Notes: generated from the sequence alone by a model not told the origin. Positions 8,371 through 17,045 are shown, counted from the stretch's first letter. The stretch: 64,000 bases of DNA from JBBECE01 sp964574935 (GCA_964574935.1 CAZNOZ010000008.1:1-64000), one strand, 5' to 3'. Program-made: numbers and translations.

Positions 8371-8772
8371 TTATCGGCTGAGCGCATCCTTTACGCGAAG
8401 TGGAATCCGCGCCGCTTTGCCGTGCCTGTCGACCATGGCGATGGTGACCTCGGCCCGCGCGATCGGCGTCGTGCCCCGCAGGATCGCCTGCTCGAGTTCG
8501 ACCCGCGCGCCACCCACCGTCCTTGCCCTCGTCTCGACGATCACTTCGTCGTCGATGCGTGCCGCTTTGTCGAACCAGATCTCCATATGGGTGACCGCGA
8601 AGGCGAGCCCGTCCTCGATCAGCTCCGAATGGTGCACGCCCCGCGCCCTGAGATACTCGGTGCGCCCGCGCTCGAAGAACTTCAGATACTGGGCGTGATA
8701 GACGGCGCCGGAGAAATCGGTGTCCTCGTAGTAGACGCGGATGTCGAGCCGATCCGCCGGGCTTTCGTTCAT
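8371..8772 (-). CDS. ybgC: YbgC-type acyl-CoA thioesterase
   Basis: Hot-dog fold thioesterase, the usual first member of the tol-pal cluster, acting on short or medium acyl-CoA/ACP. The signature YYEDTDFSGAVYHAQYLKFF spans ~14-33 with the catalytic Asp19 and His26. I chose the ATG at 8772 (133 aa) because longer in-frame extensions lack family homology; it overlaps the phosphoesterase stop by 4 nt (ATGA). Confidence 0.93.
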   Translation of the reverse strand: MNESPADRLDIRVYYEDTDFSGAVYHAQYLKFFERGRTEYLRARGVHHSELIEDGLAFAVTHMEIWFDKAARIDDEVIVETRARTVGGARVELEQAILRGTTPIARAEVTIAMVDRHGKAARIPLRVKDALSR

Positions 8773-9584
8773 GTCGCGCTCCCCAGCTCGACAATGACAA
8801 TCTCCGCCGGCGCCCCGATCCGCAAGGGCAGGCCCGACAGTCCCAACCCGGCGCTGACGATGAGGTCGCGCCCCTTCTCGCGAATATGCCCATGGGCGAA
8901 CCGGTCGCCATAGGCGGAACTTGTCCACCGCGTCCAGCCGAACACCCGAACCTGTCCGTCATGGGTATGCCCGGCCAGCGTCAGCGCCACCCGCTCGGGT
9001 ACCCGCGGGAAGATGTCCGGCTCGTGCGCCATCAGGATGACCGGCGCGTCGTCCGCCACCTCGGCCAGCGTTCCGTCGAGATCGTCGAGCCCCGGTCCGT
9101 CATAGAAGTTGTTTCGGTCGCCGGCTTCGAGTGGCCGTTGGTCTCCCAGCCCGGCGAGCCAGAAGTGCCCGCCCTGCCAGTCGAGCCGCACCAAGTCGTT
9201 CTCGTAGACCGAAATCCCCGCCCCCTCGAGCGCCCGGCGCGCCAAAATCGGTCCGGTGAGCGTCTTCTGCGCCGCCTCGTCCTCCCACCAGTCGTGGTTG
9301 CCGAGAACCGCATGTACCCCCAGCGGCGCCTCGAGGTCGGCCAGAGCCCCGGCCCATTCGCTTGCCGGCACCGGCCGCGCCCACCCGCCAAGGGCATTGA
9401 CATAGTCGCCCAGCAACAAGGCGATGTCGGGATCGAGGGCATTGACCTGGCGGCAGATTTCCCGGACGCGCGCCGGCGTCATCCAGGGCCGGCAGGCGTG
9501 GATGTCCGCCAGCGCCGCGATCCTCAGGCGCATCTCCGCCGGCCAGCCGGCCGGGGTCAGGGCGTAGCGGGTGACGCGGATCAC
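8769..9584 (-). CDS. Calcineurin-like metallophosphoesterase (YaeI/YkuE type)
   Basis: Binuclear metal phosphoesterase, substrate unknown. Ordered motifs are DIHACRP (~28-34), GDYVN (~59), GNHDWW (~95-100), MAHEPD (~192) and GHTHDG (~210), the five-block signature of the fold. There is no signal peptide beyond a short basic N terminus. It begins 7 nt after the ruvB stop and overlaps ybgC by 4 nt, so it links the ruv and tol genes into one long transcriptional unit. Confidence 0.88.
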   Translation of the reverse strand: MIRVTRYALTPAGWPAEMRLRIAALADIHACRPWMTPARVREICRQVNALDPDIALLLGDYVNALGGWARPVPASEWAGALADLEAPLGVHAVLGNHDWWEDEAAQKTLTGPILARRALEGAGISVYENDLVRLDWQGGHFWLAGLGDQRPLEAGDRNNFYDGPGLDDLDGTLAEVADDAPVILMAHEPDIFPRVPERVALTLAGHTHDGQVRVFGWTRWTSSAYGDRFAHGHIREKGRDLIVSAGLGLSGLPLRIGAPAEIVIVELGSAT

Positions 9585-9591
9585 GCCTTTT

Positions 9592-10641
9592 TCATGCGTC
9601 CGGCGCCTCGCCCCCCTCCCCGAACAGCGACGCCTGCAGATCCGCGAAGCCGGCGGGCACCGTGAGCTCCAGATGCGCGAAGGCCAGTTTCGTCAGCACG
9701 CGTCCGCGCGGCGTGCGCTGCAGGAACCCCAGCTGGATCAGGAACGGCTCGACGATCTCCTCGAGCGCGTCCCGCGGCTCGGAAAGCGCCGCCGCCAGGG
9801 TGTCGACACCCACCGGTCCGCCCCCGTGGTGGGAAGCGATCGTCAGCAGATACCGCCGGTCGAGCTGGTCGAGCCCGCGCGCATCGACCTCCAGCCGCCC
9901 CAGCGCCCGGTCTGCCACTTCGCGTGTGATCCGGGCCGCGCCCTCGACCTCGGCGAAATCGGTCACCCGTTTCAGAAGGCGCCCGGCGATCCGCGGCGTC
10001 CCGCGCGAGCGCCGCGCGATCTCCACCGCCCCGTCGGGACTGATCGCGATGCCCAGGACCCGCGCCCCGCGTTCGACGATCCCGATCAGCTCCTGCGGCG
10101 AATAGAAACTGAGCCGGACGGGGATGCCGAACCGGTCCCTGAGCGCCGTCGTCAACAGCCCCGCGCGCGTCGTCGCCCCGATCAGCGTGAAGGGTTTGAG
10201 ATCGATCCTGACCGAGCGCGCCGCCGGTCCCTCGCCGATGATGAGGTCGAGTTCGAACTCCTCCATCGCCGGGTAGAGAATTTCCTCGATCGCCGGGTTG
10301 AGCCGGGGGATCTCGTCGATGAACAGGATATCGCGTTCTTCGAGATTGGTGAGCAGCGCCGCCAGATCCCCGGCCTTCGAGATCACCGGCCCCGAGGTGG
10401 CCCTCAGCCCCACCCCCAGTTCGCGGGCGACGATCTGCGCCAGCGTCGTCTTGCCGAGCCCCGGAGGGCCGACGAAGAGCACGTGGTCGAGCGCCGTACC
10501 GCGCTTCGACGCCGCCTCGATGAACACCTTCAGGTTGGCCCGCGCCGCCGCCTGGCCGATGAATTCGTCGAAGCGCTGCGGCCTCAGGCTCACGTCTAGG
10601 GCGTCGTCGCGTCCGGCGGTGGCGGCGGTGAGATCGGTCAC
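9592..10641 (-). CDS. ruvB: Holliday junction branch migration ATPase RuvB
   Basis: Hexameric AAA+ motor that drives branch migration with RuvA. Walker A GPPGLGKT is at ~58-65, Walker B LFIDEIP at ~106-112, sensor 1 GATTRAG and the arginine-finger stretch LRDRFG. The C-terminal winged-helix domain ends LFGEGGEAPDA. GTG at 10641 overlaps the ruvA stop (GTGA). Odd: the near-invariant DEIHR after Walker B reads DEIPR here (Pro112, codon CCC at 10306-10308), a single-base difference from His. 349 aa, normal length. Confidence 0.97.
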   Translation of the reverse strand: MTDLTAATAGRDDALDVSLRPQRFDEFIGQAAARANLKVFIEAASKRGTALDHVLFVGPPGLGKTTLAQIVARELGVGLRATSGPVISKAGDLAALLTNLEERDILFIDEIPRLNPAIEEILYPAMEEFELDLIIGEGPAARSVRIDLKPFTLIGATTRAGLLTTALRDRFGIPVRLSFYSPQELIGIVERGARVLGIAISPDGAVEIARRSRGTPRIAGRLLKRVTDFAEVEGAARITREVADRALGRLEVDARGLDQLDRRYLLTIASHHGGGPVGVDTLAAALSEPRDALEEIVEPFLIQLGFLQRTPRGRVLTKLAFAHLELTVPAGFADLQASLFGEGGEAPDA

Positions 10642-11240
10642 CCGCTCAGCTCCCGCAGTCCGAGCCGGACAAGCTGTTCGACCCCCGCCTCGTCGCCTTC
10701 CGCCGCCAGCGCTTTGGAGACCGCCATCGAGGCCTGCAGTCGCGGATAGCCCAGATGCACCAGCGCCGAGACCGCGTCGGCGGCCGGCCCTTCGGTCTGC
10801 CCGTTTCCGATCGTCCCGCCCGTCTCGACAATGGCGCCCACCGGCACCTGCCCCTCGAGCTCGCTGACGATGCGCTGCGCGAGTTTCGGCCCCGCCCCCG
10901 GCGCGCGCCCGACCGCCTTTTTGTCGCCGATCGCGATGGCGTGCGCCAACTCGTCGGGTCTGAGCACCGACAGCACACCGAGCGCCACCTTGGCGCCCAC
11001 CCCCTGCACGCCGACAAGGCGCCGGAACCACTGCTTCTCGGCGGCGCTCAAAAAACCGTAGAGCCGGATCATGTCCTCGCGCACCACCGTCTCGACGAAG
11101 AGCTCGATGGGCTGGCCGCGTCCCGGCAGCCCGGCGATCGACGGGGCCGTGCAATGGCACACATAGCCCACCCCGCCCACATCGACGATCACCGCGTCGT
11201 CCTCGATCGCCTCGACCAGACCCTTGAGCTTGCCGATCAT
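10638..11240 (-). CDS. ruvA: Holliday junction DNA-binding protein RuvA
   Basis: Tetrameric junction-binding partner of RuvB. An N-terminal OB fold (MIGKLKGLVEAIEDDAVIVDV) is followed by helix-hairpin-helix motifs (GVQGVGAKVALGVL and GRAPGAGPKLAQRIVSEL) and a C-terminal UBA-like domain that contacts RuvB. 200 aa. The ATG at 11240 overlaps the ruvC stop by 4 nt; longer in-frame extensions run into ruvC and are not real. Confidence 0.97.
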   Translation of the reverse strand: MIGKLKGLVEAIEDDAVIVDVGGVGYVCHCTAPSIAGLPGRGQPIELFVETVVREDMIRLYGFLSAAEKQWFRRLVGVQGVGAKVALGVLSVLRPDELAHAIAIGDKKAVGRAPGAGPKLAQRIVSELEGQVPVGAIVETGGTIGNGQTEGPAADAVSALVHLGYPRLQASMAVSKALAAEGDEAGVEQLVRLGLRELSG

Positions 11241-11743
11241 GACGCCTCGGCCAGCCGGGCCGCCGACTGCAAATGATGGGCGTGACAGATGGCGATCGCC
11301 AGGGCGTCGGCTTCGTCGGCGCCCCCGATCGTCGCGGTCGGCAAGAGCGTGCGCACCATCATCTCGACCTGGGCCTTGTCGGCATGGCCCGTCCCGACCA
11401 CCGACTTCTTGACCAGGTTCGCCGCGTATTCGCCCACCGCAAGCCCGGCGACCGCCGGTGTCATCAGCGCCACCCCGCGCGCCTGCCCCAGGCTCAGCGC
11501 CGAACGTGCCCCCGCGTTGACGAAGGTCTCCTCGACCGCCGCCGCCTCGGGCCGATGCGCCGCGATGATCTCGGCCAGCTCCTCGTGCAGCGCCACCAGC
11601 CGCAGCGCCAGCGCACCGCCGACCGGCGGCCGCACGGTGCCACACGCCACGAAGCGCAACCGGTTGCCGGATGTCTCGATGATCCCCCACCCGGTGCATC
11701 TCAGCCCCGGATCGATGCCGATGATTCGCACCGCGCCGCTCAT
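11237..11743 (-). CDS. ruvC: Crossover junction endodeoxyribonuclease RuvC
   Basis: Resolvase that cuts Holliday junctions symmetrically. RNase H-like fold with acidic catalytic residues Asp11 in GIDPGL, Glu71 in VEETFVNAG and the C-terminal DEADALAIAICH. 168 aa, standard length. It is the first gene of ruvCAB, with 72 bp to the copper-chaperone gene upstream on the same strand. Confidence 0.97.
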   Translation of the reverse strand: MSGAVRIIGIDPGLRCTGWGIIETSGNRLRFVACGTVRPPVGGALALRLVALHEELAEIIAAHRPEAAAVEETFVNAGARSALSLGQARGVALMTPAVAGLAVGEYAANLVKKSVVGTGHADKAQVEMMVRTLLPTATIGGADEADALAIAICHAHHLQSAARLAEAS

Positions 11744-11815
11744 TGAATCAGTCTAGTCGAAGCGGGGACGACTTCAACGCAAACCTGTGAACAAACCGGA
11801 AACGCGGACAGCCCG

Positions 11816-12400
11816 TTACATGCCGTCCATGCCGTCCATCGTGTCCGGCTCGTGCGAGCCGCCCATCCCCATCGAATAGGGATTGCCGCCCCCCACCACG
11901 GTGGCATGGAACGTAATCTCCACCGCTCCCGCCTTTTCGAACTCGAGGGTGACGGGGATGTCGTCGCCAAATCCGATCGCGCCGTCGAGCCCGATCAGCA
12001 TCAGGTGGTAGCCGCCCGGCTCGAGCGTCATTTTCTCGCCAGGCGCGATCTCGATCCCGCCGGGCACCGGCCGCATCTCCATGACCTCGCCTTGCATCGT
12101 CATCTCATGGACTTCGACCTGATCGGCGATGCCGGCGGTGCCGCCGATCAGCGTGTCGGGCTCAGAGCCGTTGTTGGTGATTGTCAGATACCCGGCCGCG
12201 GTCGGGGCGCCGGGGGGCGTCGCCCGGGTCCACGGATCCTCGATCAGCAGGTCGCCGAGATGGACCATCACCGGCATCAGCTCGCCGGCGCTCTCCGGCC
12301 CCATGTCGACGTCGGTCTGATTATCCTGCGCCAGCGCTGAACCGCCGCCGCACGCCATCAACATCGCCGCCCCGGCCGGCAACAGCCATGATCCACGCAT
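11816..12400 (-). CDS. PCu(A)C-type periplasmic copper chaperone
   Basis: Copper(I) carrier of the periplasm, generally delivering metal to cytochrome oxidase. The signal sequence includes MLMACGG, so the protein could be a lipoprotein (Cys17) or be cleaved after SALA. The domain has IEDPWTRATPPGAPTAAGYL and the copper-ligand pattern HEMTMQGEVMEM ... YHLMLIG; a Met/His-rich tail (NPYSMGMGGSHEPDTM) may bind additional copper. ATG at 12400 follows a GGAG site; upstream in-frame sequence lacks one. It is probably co-transcribed ahead of ruvC. Confidence 0.9.
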   Translation of the reverse strand: MRGSWLLPAGAAMLMACGGGSALAQDNQTDVDMGPESAGELMPVMVHLGDLLIEDPWTRATPPGAPTAAGYLTITNNGSEPDTLIGGTAGIADQVEVHEMTMQGEVMEMRPVPGGIEIAPGEKMTLEPGGYHLMLIGLDGAIGFGDDIPVTLEFEKAGAVEITFHATVVGGGNPYSMGMGGSHEPDTMDGMDGM

Positions 12401-12557
12401 CGAACCTGCTCCTTGTGCCCGGCCCACCTTGACTCCGCGGCGGCGCCCGCGCAACGCGACCGTTGGTATCGCCCGTACTCGTAAGTGCGGGTTTTACCAT
12501 CCGCGCCAAGGCGTTGTTCACCTCTGGGCCCTATCTGCGTGTACAGGGAGAAGCGCC

Positions 12558-13355
12558 GTGAAACCACACTCCGGACGGGATCTGATCAAGCTGATGGACT
12601 TCGGTGCGGCCGGCTATGGCCGTGTGGTGCTGTGGCCGCTGGTGGGCACGCTGGCCTCCATCGCCGTGTCGCTGGCCTATGTCTTCTTGTTCCAGTCGCA
12701 CGCCAGCGGCAGCGTTCGCGCCACCATGATCGCCGGCGCGATCGTCATGCCCATCATCCTGGCGCCGCCGATCCTGATGTACCTGTCGATGCAGAACCGG
12801 AAGCTGGCCCTGGCCGAGCGGCGGTTGCGGGTGCTGGCCGACATCGATTCCCTGACCTCGCTGCTCAATCGCGGCGCCTTCACCCGCGACCTGGACAATG
12901 CCCTCGCCTCCGGCGCCGGTGGAGCGCTGCTGTTTCTCGACGCCGACAACTTCAAATCCGTCAACGACCGTTTCGGACACGCCCATGGCGACCACGCGCT
13001 GCGCATTTTCGCCAACGCCATCCGCCTGAGCGTGCGCGAGGGCGATATGGTGGGCAGGCTCGGTGGCGAAGAATTCGCCGTGTTCCTGCCCGAAGCCGGG
13101 TTGGTCGAGGCCGAGTCGATCGCCGAGCGCATTCGCGCGTCCGTCGCCCAGGCCCCGTTCCGCCCGCACGGCAAGCGCCATCGGCTCACTGTCAGCGTTG
13201 GCGGCACGGTATTCTCGGGTGGCGCCGACGCAAGCGATCTGTTCCACAGCGCCGACAAGCGGCTCTACCAGGCGAAGGACGCGGGCCGCGACTGCGCCGT
13301 CGTGGGAGCGGAATTCGACGCCCCCGATGAAGCCCTTGCCGCCGTGGTTCCCTAG
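12558..13355 (+). CDS. Membrane-anchored diguanylate cyclase (GGDEF domain)
   Basis: Predicted to make cyclic di-GMP from two GTP. Two N-terminal transmembrane helices (~20-43 and ~55-76) have no extracytoplasmic sensor domain of note, followed by a GGDEF domain (~95-250) with DADNFKSVNDRFGHAHGD and an active-site GGEEF. An RxxD inhibitory site is not obvious; SVREGD precedes the active site by about 10 residues. The GTG start at 12558 follows a GGGAG site. It lies divergent from the copper chaperone and convergent with yebC. Confidence 0.87.
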   Translation: MKPHSGRDLIKLMDFGAAGYGRVVLWPLVGTLASIAVSLAYVFLFQSHASGSVRATMIAGAIVMPIILAPPILMYLSMQNRKLALAERRLRVLADIDSLTSLLNRGAFTRDLDNALASGAGGALLFLDADNFKSVNDRFGHAHGDHALRIFANAIRLSVREGDMVGRLGGEEFAVFLPEAGLVEAESIAERIRASVAQAPFRPHGKRHRLTVSVGGTVFSGGADASDLFHSADKRLYQAKDAGRDCAVVGAEFDAPDEALAAVVP

Positions 13356-13370
13356 GCGCGTCCGAACGCC

Positions 13371-14117
13371 TCAGGCCGACAGCGCGGCCATATCGGCATC
13401 CGACATCTCGAAATTGGCATAGACATTCTGGACGTCGTCATCGTCCTCGAGCGCCGCGATGAGCTTGAGAAGGGTGCCACCAGCCTCCTGGTCGACCGGC
13501 ACCTCGGTCTGCGGCCGCCAGGCGGGACTGACACTCTCCGCCTCGCCGAGCTCGGTTTCAAGCGCCGCCGCGACGTCGGCGAGATCCTCGAAGGCACAGT
13601 AGATCGTGTGCCCGTCAGCGCCCGACTCGACGTCCGTCGCCCCGGCCTCGATCGCCGCCTCCAGCACCTTCTCCTCGCCCCCGGCGGTGGGCGGATAGAC
13701 CACCTGTCCCACCCGGTCGAACAGGAACGCCACCGACCCGGTCTCCCCCAGCGTGCCGCCGTTCTTGGTGAAGGTCGCCCTGACCGAAGAGGCGGTACGG
13801 TTGCGGTTGTCGGTCAGCGCCTCGACGATCACCGCCACGCCGCCGGGCCCGTAGCCTTCGTAGCGCATCTCGTCGTAGGTCTCGGCGTCGCCCCCGGCCG
13901 CCTTCTTGATCGCCCGCTCGATATTGTCCTTGGGCATCGATTGCGCCTTGGCGTTCTGCACCGCCAGGCGCAGGCGCGGATTCATGTCCGGGTCGGGCAT
14001 GCCGGTTTTGGCCGCCACGGTGATTTCCTTGCTCAGCCTCGAGAACAGCTTCGACCGCGCCGCGTCCTGGCGGCCCTTGCGGTACATGATGTTCTTGAAT
14101 TGCGAATGTCCGGCCAT
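13371..14117 (-). CDS. yebC: YebC/PmpR family protein (TACO1 family)
   Basis: Conserved protein of about 248 aa reported to act as a transcription regulator or a translation factor that relieves stalling, depending on the homologue. The N terminus MAGHSQFKNIMYRKGRQD is diagnostic, followed by MPKDNIERAIKKA and YEGYGPGGVAVIVEALTDN. The ATG at 14117 is chosen by homology. It lies upstream of ruvCAB as in many alphaproteobacteria, but here a GGDEF gene on the other strand and a copper chaperone gene intervene. Confidence 0.95.
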   Translation of the reverse strand: MAGHSQFKNIMYRKGRQDAARSKLFSRLSKEITVAAKTGMPDPDMNPRLRLAVQNAKAQSMPKDNIERAIKKAAGGDAETYDEMRYEGYGPGGVAVIVEALTDNRNRTASSVRATFTKNGGTLGETGSVAFLFDRVGQVVYPPTAGGEEKVLEAAIEAGATDVESGADGHTIYCAFEDLADVAAALETELGEAESVSPAWRPQTEVPVDQEAGGTLLKLIAALEDDDDVQNVYANFEMSDADMAALSA

Positions 14118-14308
14118 CGCGCCTCGTGCCGCCCCGCTATTTGAGGATGTCCCCGGCATATATGGCGGAACGGCCGCGGCGTCAAAGCAGCCGGCGGTCC
14201 GAACGAACCATTAACGGCCGGTGCCAAAATGCCGCCTTCGGCGTAGGCCGACCCGAACCCGCCCATGTTAGCGATGTCGACAATTCCTTCCGCGCCAAGG
14301 GGCGACCG

Positions 14309-14704
14309 ATGCCGGTTCTGATGGATTGCCTGTTCTCCTTTCGGGGCCGCCTCGACCGGCAGAGCTTCGTGCTGGCGAGCCTGGCCGGCCTCAGCGTGCA
14401 GAAGGCGCTCGATTATGGCGGCGGCGATTCCCTTCGCCTGATGGTGAGCGCCGGCGAGGCGCAACCCGGGCCGGCGATGACCGTCTACATCCTCGCCAGC
14501 CTCGCCATCGCCTATTCGCTGATCGTGTTGCAGGCCAAACGGCTGCGCGACATCGGCTATCCGGGCCATTGGGTGGTGATCGGCGCGTTCGCCATCGTCG
14601 CGCTCATGGCCGCCATCCCGCCGGCGGCGGGGATCGCGGCGCTGGGCGCCCTGATTTTCCTGATCGTCGCGCCGACCGGTTTCGCCAACCGCTCCTCGCG
14701 CTGA
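14309..14704 (+). CDS. DUF805 family small membrane protein
   Basis: Predicted inner-membrane protein of 131 aa. FSFRGRLDRQSFVLA at the N terminus and KRLRDIGYPGHWVVIG in the middle are DUF805 hallmarks. About three to four hydrophobic segments are seen (~20-35, ~55-72, ~88-107, ~110-123). Function is unknown. ATG at 14309 follows an AAGGGG site; it is 190 bp from the divergent yebC gene. Confidence 0.85.
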   Translation: MPVLMDCLFSFRGRLDRQSFVLASLAGLSVQKALDYGGGDSLRLMVSAGEAQPGPAMTVYILASLAIAYSLIVLQAKRLRDIGYPGHWVVIGAFAIVALMAAIPPAAGIAALGALIFLIVAPTGFANRSSR

Positions 14705-14816
14705 ACGGCGGCCCTGGCGGTTCGCATTGCCGCCGCCGCCGCACCATCGATCCGATCCTCAAACCGGCAGTCGGCAATCCAGGCGGCGGCATCATCGGCC
14801 CTGGTTCGGTCCTTGA

Positions 14817-14834
14817 CCATACATGGCTGTATGG
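14817..14834. promoter_or_regulatory. Palindromic operator 1 upstream of tetR gene
   Basis: Perfect inverted repeat CCATACA-TGGC-TGTATGG, 18 bp. The same arms recur 47 bp downstream at 14864-14881. Placement just before a TetR-type gene suggests an autoregulatory site. Confidence 0.75.
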
Positions 14835-14863
14835 TTAGGCTCACTCCCCACCCGCGCAAATTA

Positions 14864-14881
14864 CCATACATAGGTGTATGG
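14864..14881. promoter_or_regulatory. Palindromic operator 2 abutting the tetR start
   Basis: Second copy, CCATACA-TAGG-TGTATGG, with identical 7-bp arms and a different 4-bp centre. It ends 1 bp before the ATG at 14883, so bound repressor would block transcription start or initiation of translation directly. Confidence 0.75.
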
Positions 14882-14882
14882 A

Positions 14883-15446
14883 ATGTCCCGCGTCATCCCC
14901 CGCGACCGACTGCGCCGCCGCGACTGGACCGACCTCGGCCTCGCGGTGCTCGAGGACGAGGGCTTCACCGCCCTCAGCGCCCTGGCGCTGGCGAAGCGGC
15001 TCGGTGTTTCGCGGGGCAGCTTCTACTGGCACTTCCGCGATCTCGGCGATTTCGAGGCCGCCGTCATCACGCGCTGGCGCGAACTGATCTTCGCCGCACT
15101 CGACCGGGTCCTGGGCGACATCGCCTCGCCTGTCGAGCGCTTCGAGACCCTGATGCGTCGCACCCTGGCTTCGCGGCGCCGGCTCGAGCTCGCCTTCCGC
15201 GCCTGGGGCACAGTCAACGAACAGGTCGCCGGGGCGCTGCTTGCCGTCGATGCCCGCCGCACCGATATCATGGCCCGCCTTCTCACCGAAGCCGGGGTGC
15301 CGGGGCCCCGCGCGCGGCCACTCGCCCGGCTCGCCTATTGGACCTATCTCGGCCATGCCGTGACCGCCGGCCACCCCAATGAGGAAACCGACGCCGTGGT
15401 CGACGAACTGATGAAACTGGTAACCGGCCACGCCCGAAACCTTTAG
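14883..15446 (+). CDS. TetR/AcrR family transcriptional regulator
   Basis: One-component repressor, effector unknown. The N-terminal helix-turn-helix (~10-55) includes TALSALALAKRLGVSRGSFYWHF, a strong TetR signature; the C-terminal ligand domain is all-helical. The start is uncertain: ATG at 14883 (187 aa) or GTG at 14874, which lies within operator 2. No clear ribosome-binding site precedes either, so the message may be nearly leaderless. No obvious target gene is divergent; the 3' end overlaps the convergent ymdB-like gene by 4 nt. Confidence 0.9.
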   Translation: MSRVIPRDRLRRRDWTDLGLAVLEDEGFTALSALALAKRLGVSRGSFYWHFRDLGDFEAAVITRWRELIFAALDRVLGDIASPVERFETLMRRTLASRRRLELAFRAWGTVNEQVAGALLAVDARRTDIMARLLTEAGVPGPRARPLARLAYWTYLGHAVTAGHPNEETDAVVDELMKLVTGHARNL

Positions 15447-16264
15447 CAGTCCGGACCCTCGTTGCCTTTCGGGCCCAGCACGCCGCCCCGCAGCACCGGC
15501 TCGATCGAGGCGCAAAGCCCCGTCTTCCCGTCGGTCTCGATCACCACCGCGCACACCGTCGCCTCGCCGCCCGCCGGGGTCAGCCGCTCGCTCTTGAGCC
15601 CCGTCACGAACCTGTTGACCGGCTCGGCCGCCTCCATCCCGATCACCGAATCGAAGTCGCCGCACATCCCGACGTCCGAGATGAACCCCGTCCCCGCCGC
15701 CAGAATGCGCGCGTCGGCGGTGGGCACGTGCGTGTGGGTGCCGACCACCGCGCTCACCCGACCGTCAAGAAACCGCCCCATGGCGGTGATCTCGGAGGTC
15801 GCCTCGCAGTGGAAATCGACAAGGATCGCGTCGGCGCTTTCGCCGAGCGGACACTCGGCGACCGCCGCTTCCACCGCCCGGAACGGATCGTCGACCGGGT
15901 CCATGAACACCCGCCCCTGGGCGGCAATGACCAACACCTGTCTTTCACCGGCCGGCAACAGCATGGCGCCGCGTCCCGGCGTTCCCTCGGGCAGGTTGAC
16001 CGGCCGGATCAGGGTCGGCTCACGCTCGATGAACGAGCGCGTCTCCGGCACGTCGAAGGCGTGGTCGCCCAGGCTCACCGCGTCGGCCCCGGCGTCGACG
16101 AGCGTCTTGAAATGCGCCTCGGAAAGCCCGAACCCATGGGTGGCGTTCTCGCCGTTGACGACGGTGAAATCGATCCCGAATTCGCTGATCAGCCCCGGCA
16201 GATGGCGCGTGACCGCCTGCCGCCCGGCGCGACCCATCACGTCGCCCACAAACAGGATCCGCAT
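15443..16264 (-). CDS. YmdB-like metallophosphoesterase (TIGR00282 family)
   Basis: Homologue of Bacillus YmdB, a phosphodiesterase active on 2',3'-cyclic nucleotides. Metal-binding motifs are MRILFVGDVMGRAGR (1-15), NGENATHGFG (~38-47), GDHAFD (~66), DFHCEATSE (~149) and GTHTHVPTAD (~174). 273 aa is typical. It starts 9 nt after the stop of the 5-FTHF cyclo-ligase gene, so the two are co-transcribed, a common alphaproteobacterial pairing. Confidence 0.93.
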   Translation of the reverse strand: MRILFVGDVMGRAGRQAVTRHLPGLISEFGIDFTVVNGENATHGFGLSEAHFKTLVDAGADAVSLGDHAFDVPETRSFIEREPTLIRPVNLPEGTPGRGAMLLPAGERQVLVIAAQGRVFMDPVDDPFRAVEAAVAECPLGESADAILVDFHCEATSEITAMGRFLDGRVSAVVGTHTHVPTADARILAAGTGFISDVGMCGDFDSVIGMEAAEPVNRFVTGLKSERLTPAGGEATVCAVVIETDGKTGLCASIEPVLRGGVLGPKGNEGPDC

Positions 16265-16273
16265 GCCGCGATC

Positions 16274-16879
16274 CTAGCCCGCCGTGGCGGCGAAGCGCAC
16301 CACCCCGGTCTCGGTGACCACCAGATCGAGAGCGATATCGTGCTCGGCGCGCGGGATCGTATCGAACTCCTGGGCCGCGAACGCGTAGCCGACAAGCAGC
16401 GGCCGCGGCTCTATCGTCGCCAGCGTCCGATCGTAATAGGCGCCGCCATAGCCGAGCCGCGTGCCGGTCCGGTCGAAACCCAGAAGCGGCATCACCACAA
16501 TTTCCGGCACCGCCTCGGGCGCGTCGTCGCCGGGCTCGAGCATCCCGAAACCCGCCGGGTAAAGCGGCGCCCCTTCCTCCCAGCGCCGGAACGCGAGCGG
16601 CTCGTCCTCGCCCATCACCACCGGCAGACACACCCGCCAGCCCTCGTCCATCAGCCGGCTCAACAGCGGCTTGACGTCGATTTCGCCGCGCATCGGCCAA
16701 TAGGCCGAGATCGTCTGGCCGAGTTCGACCGGCACGTCGCGAAAGAAGTTCTCCACCGCCCGTTCGGCCGCCTGCTTGCGCGCCGCGTCCCCGATCGCCT
16801 CCCGCCGTGCCAGCGCCCGCTCGCGCAGCCCGGCCTTGGTCGCCGAGATGTCGTCCGATTGCGTTTGAGGAACACTCAT
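16274..16879 (-). CDS. 5-formyltetrahydrofolate cyclo-ligase
   Basis: Converts 5-formyl-THF to 5,10-methenyl-THF with ATP. The N-terminal KAGLRERALARREAI helix and the C-terminal GFDRTGTRLGYGGAYYDRTL phosphate/folate-binding loop are characteristic of the YgfA family. I chose the ATG at 16879 (201 aa); a GTG three codons upstream is possible. A probable 6S RNA lies immediately upstream on the same strand, the classic ssrS-ygfA linkage seen across proteobacteria. Confidence 0.94.
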   Translation of the reverse strand: MSVPQTQSDDISATKAGLRERALARREAIGDAARKQAAERAVENFFRDVPVELGQTISAYWPMRGEIDVKPLLSRLMDEGWRVCLPVVMGEDEPLAFRRWEEGAPLYPAGFGMLEPGDDAPEAVPEIVVMPLLGFDRTGTRLGYGGAYYDRTLATIEPRPLLVGYAFAAQEFDTIPRAEHDIALDLVVTETGVVRFAATAG

Positions 16880-16894
16880 GGTGCGCACCGCCTC

Positions 16895-17045
16895 TTTTGG
16901 ATGCCGCCCGGCCGTGGGATAGCCGATCCCGGGAACCTACCTGAGTAGGTGGGCGCCGTATGGTGCGGCCCACGAGCCACGCCAGGGACAGCTCCCTGAG
17001 AGATCGATAAGGCCCCGGGGATTTGTGATCCAGCACGCACCGGGC
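16895..17045 (-). ncRNA. ssrS: Probable 6S RNA (SsrS), boundaries approximate
   Basis: 6S RNA mimics an open promoter and binds sigma70-type RNA polymerase. The call rests on position (directly upstream of 5-FTHF cyclo-ligase and near zapA, the canonical ssrS locus) and on a rod-like fold. On the minus strand an apical hairpin GGGCCG/CGGCGCCC is followed by a perfect small hairpin ACCTAC-TCAG-GTAGGT on the 3' side of a central bubble. Outer helices pair GATC..GGGA with TCCC..GATC and then a GC-rich closing stem. I could not run a covariance model. The 224-bp stretch has no coding sequence. Confidence 0.62.

Noticed and set aside
12429..13355. Longer version of the GGDEF protein starting at 12429
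   Set aside because: The extra 43 residues are not conserved-looking and a ribosome-binding site sits before the GTG at 12558.
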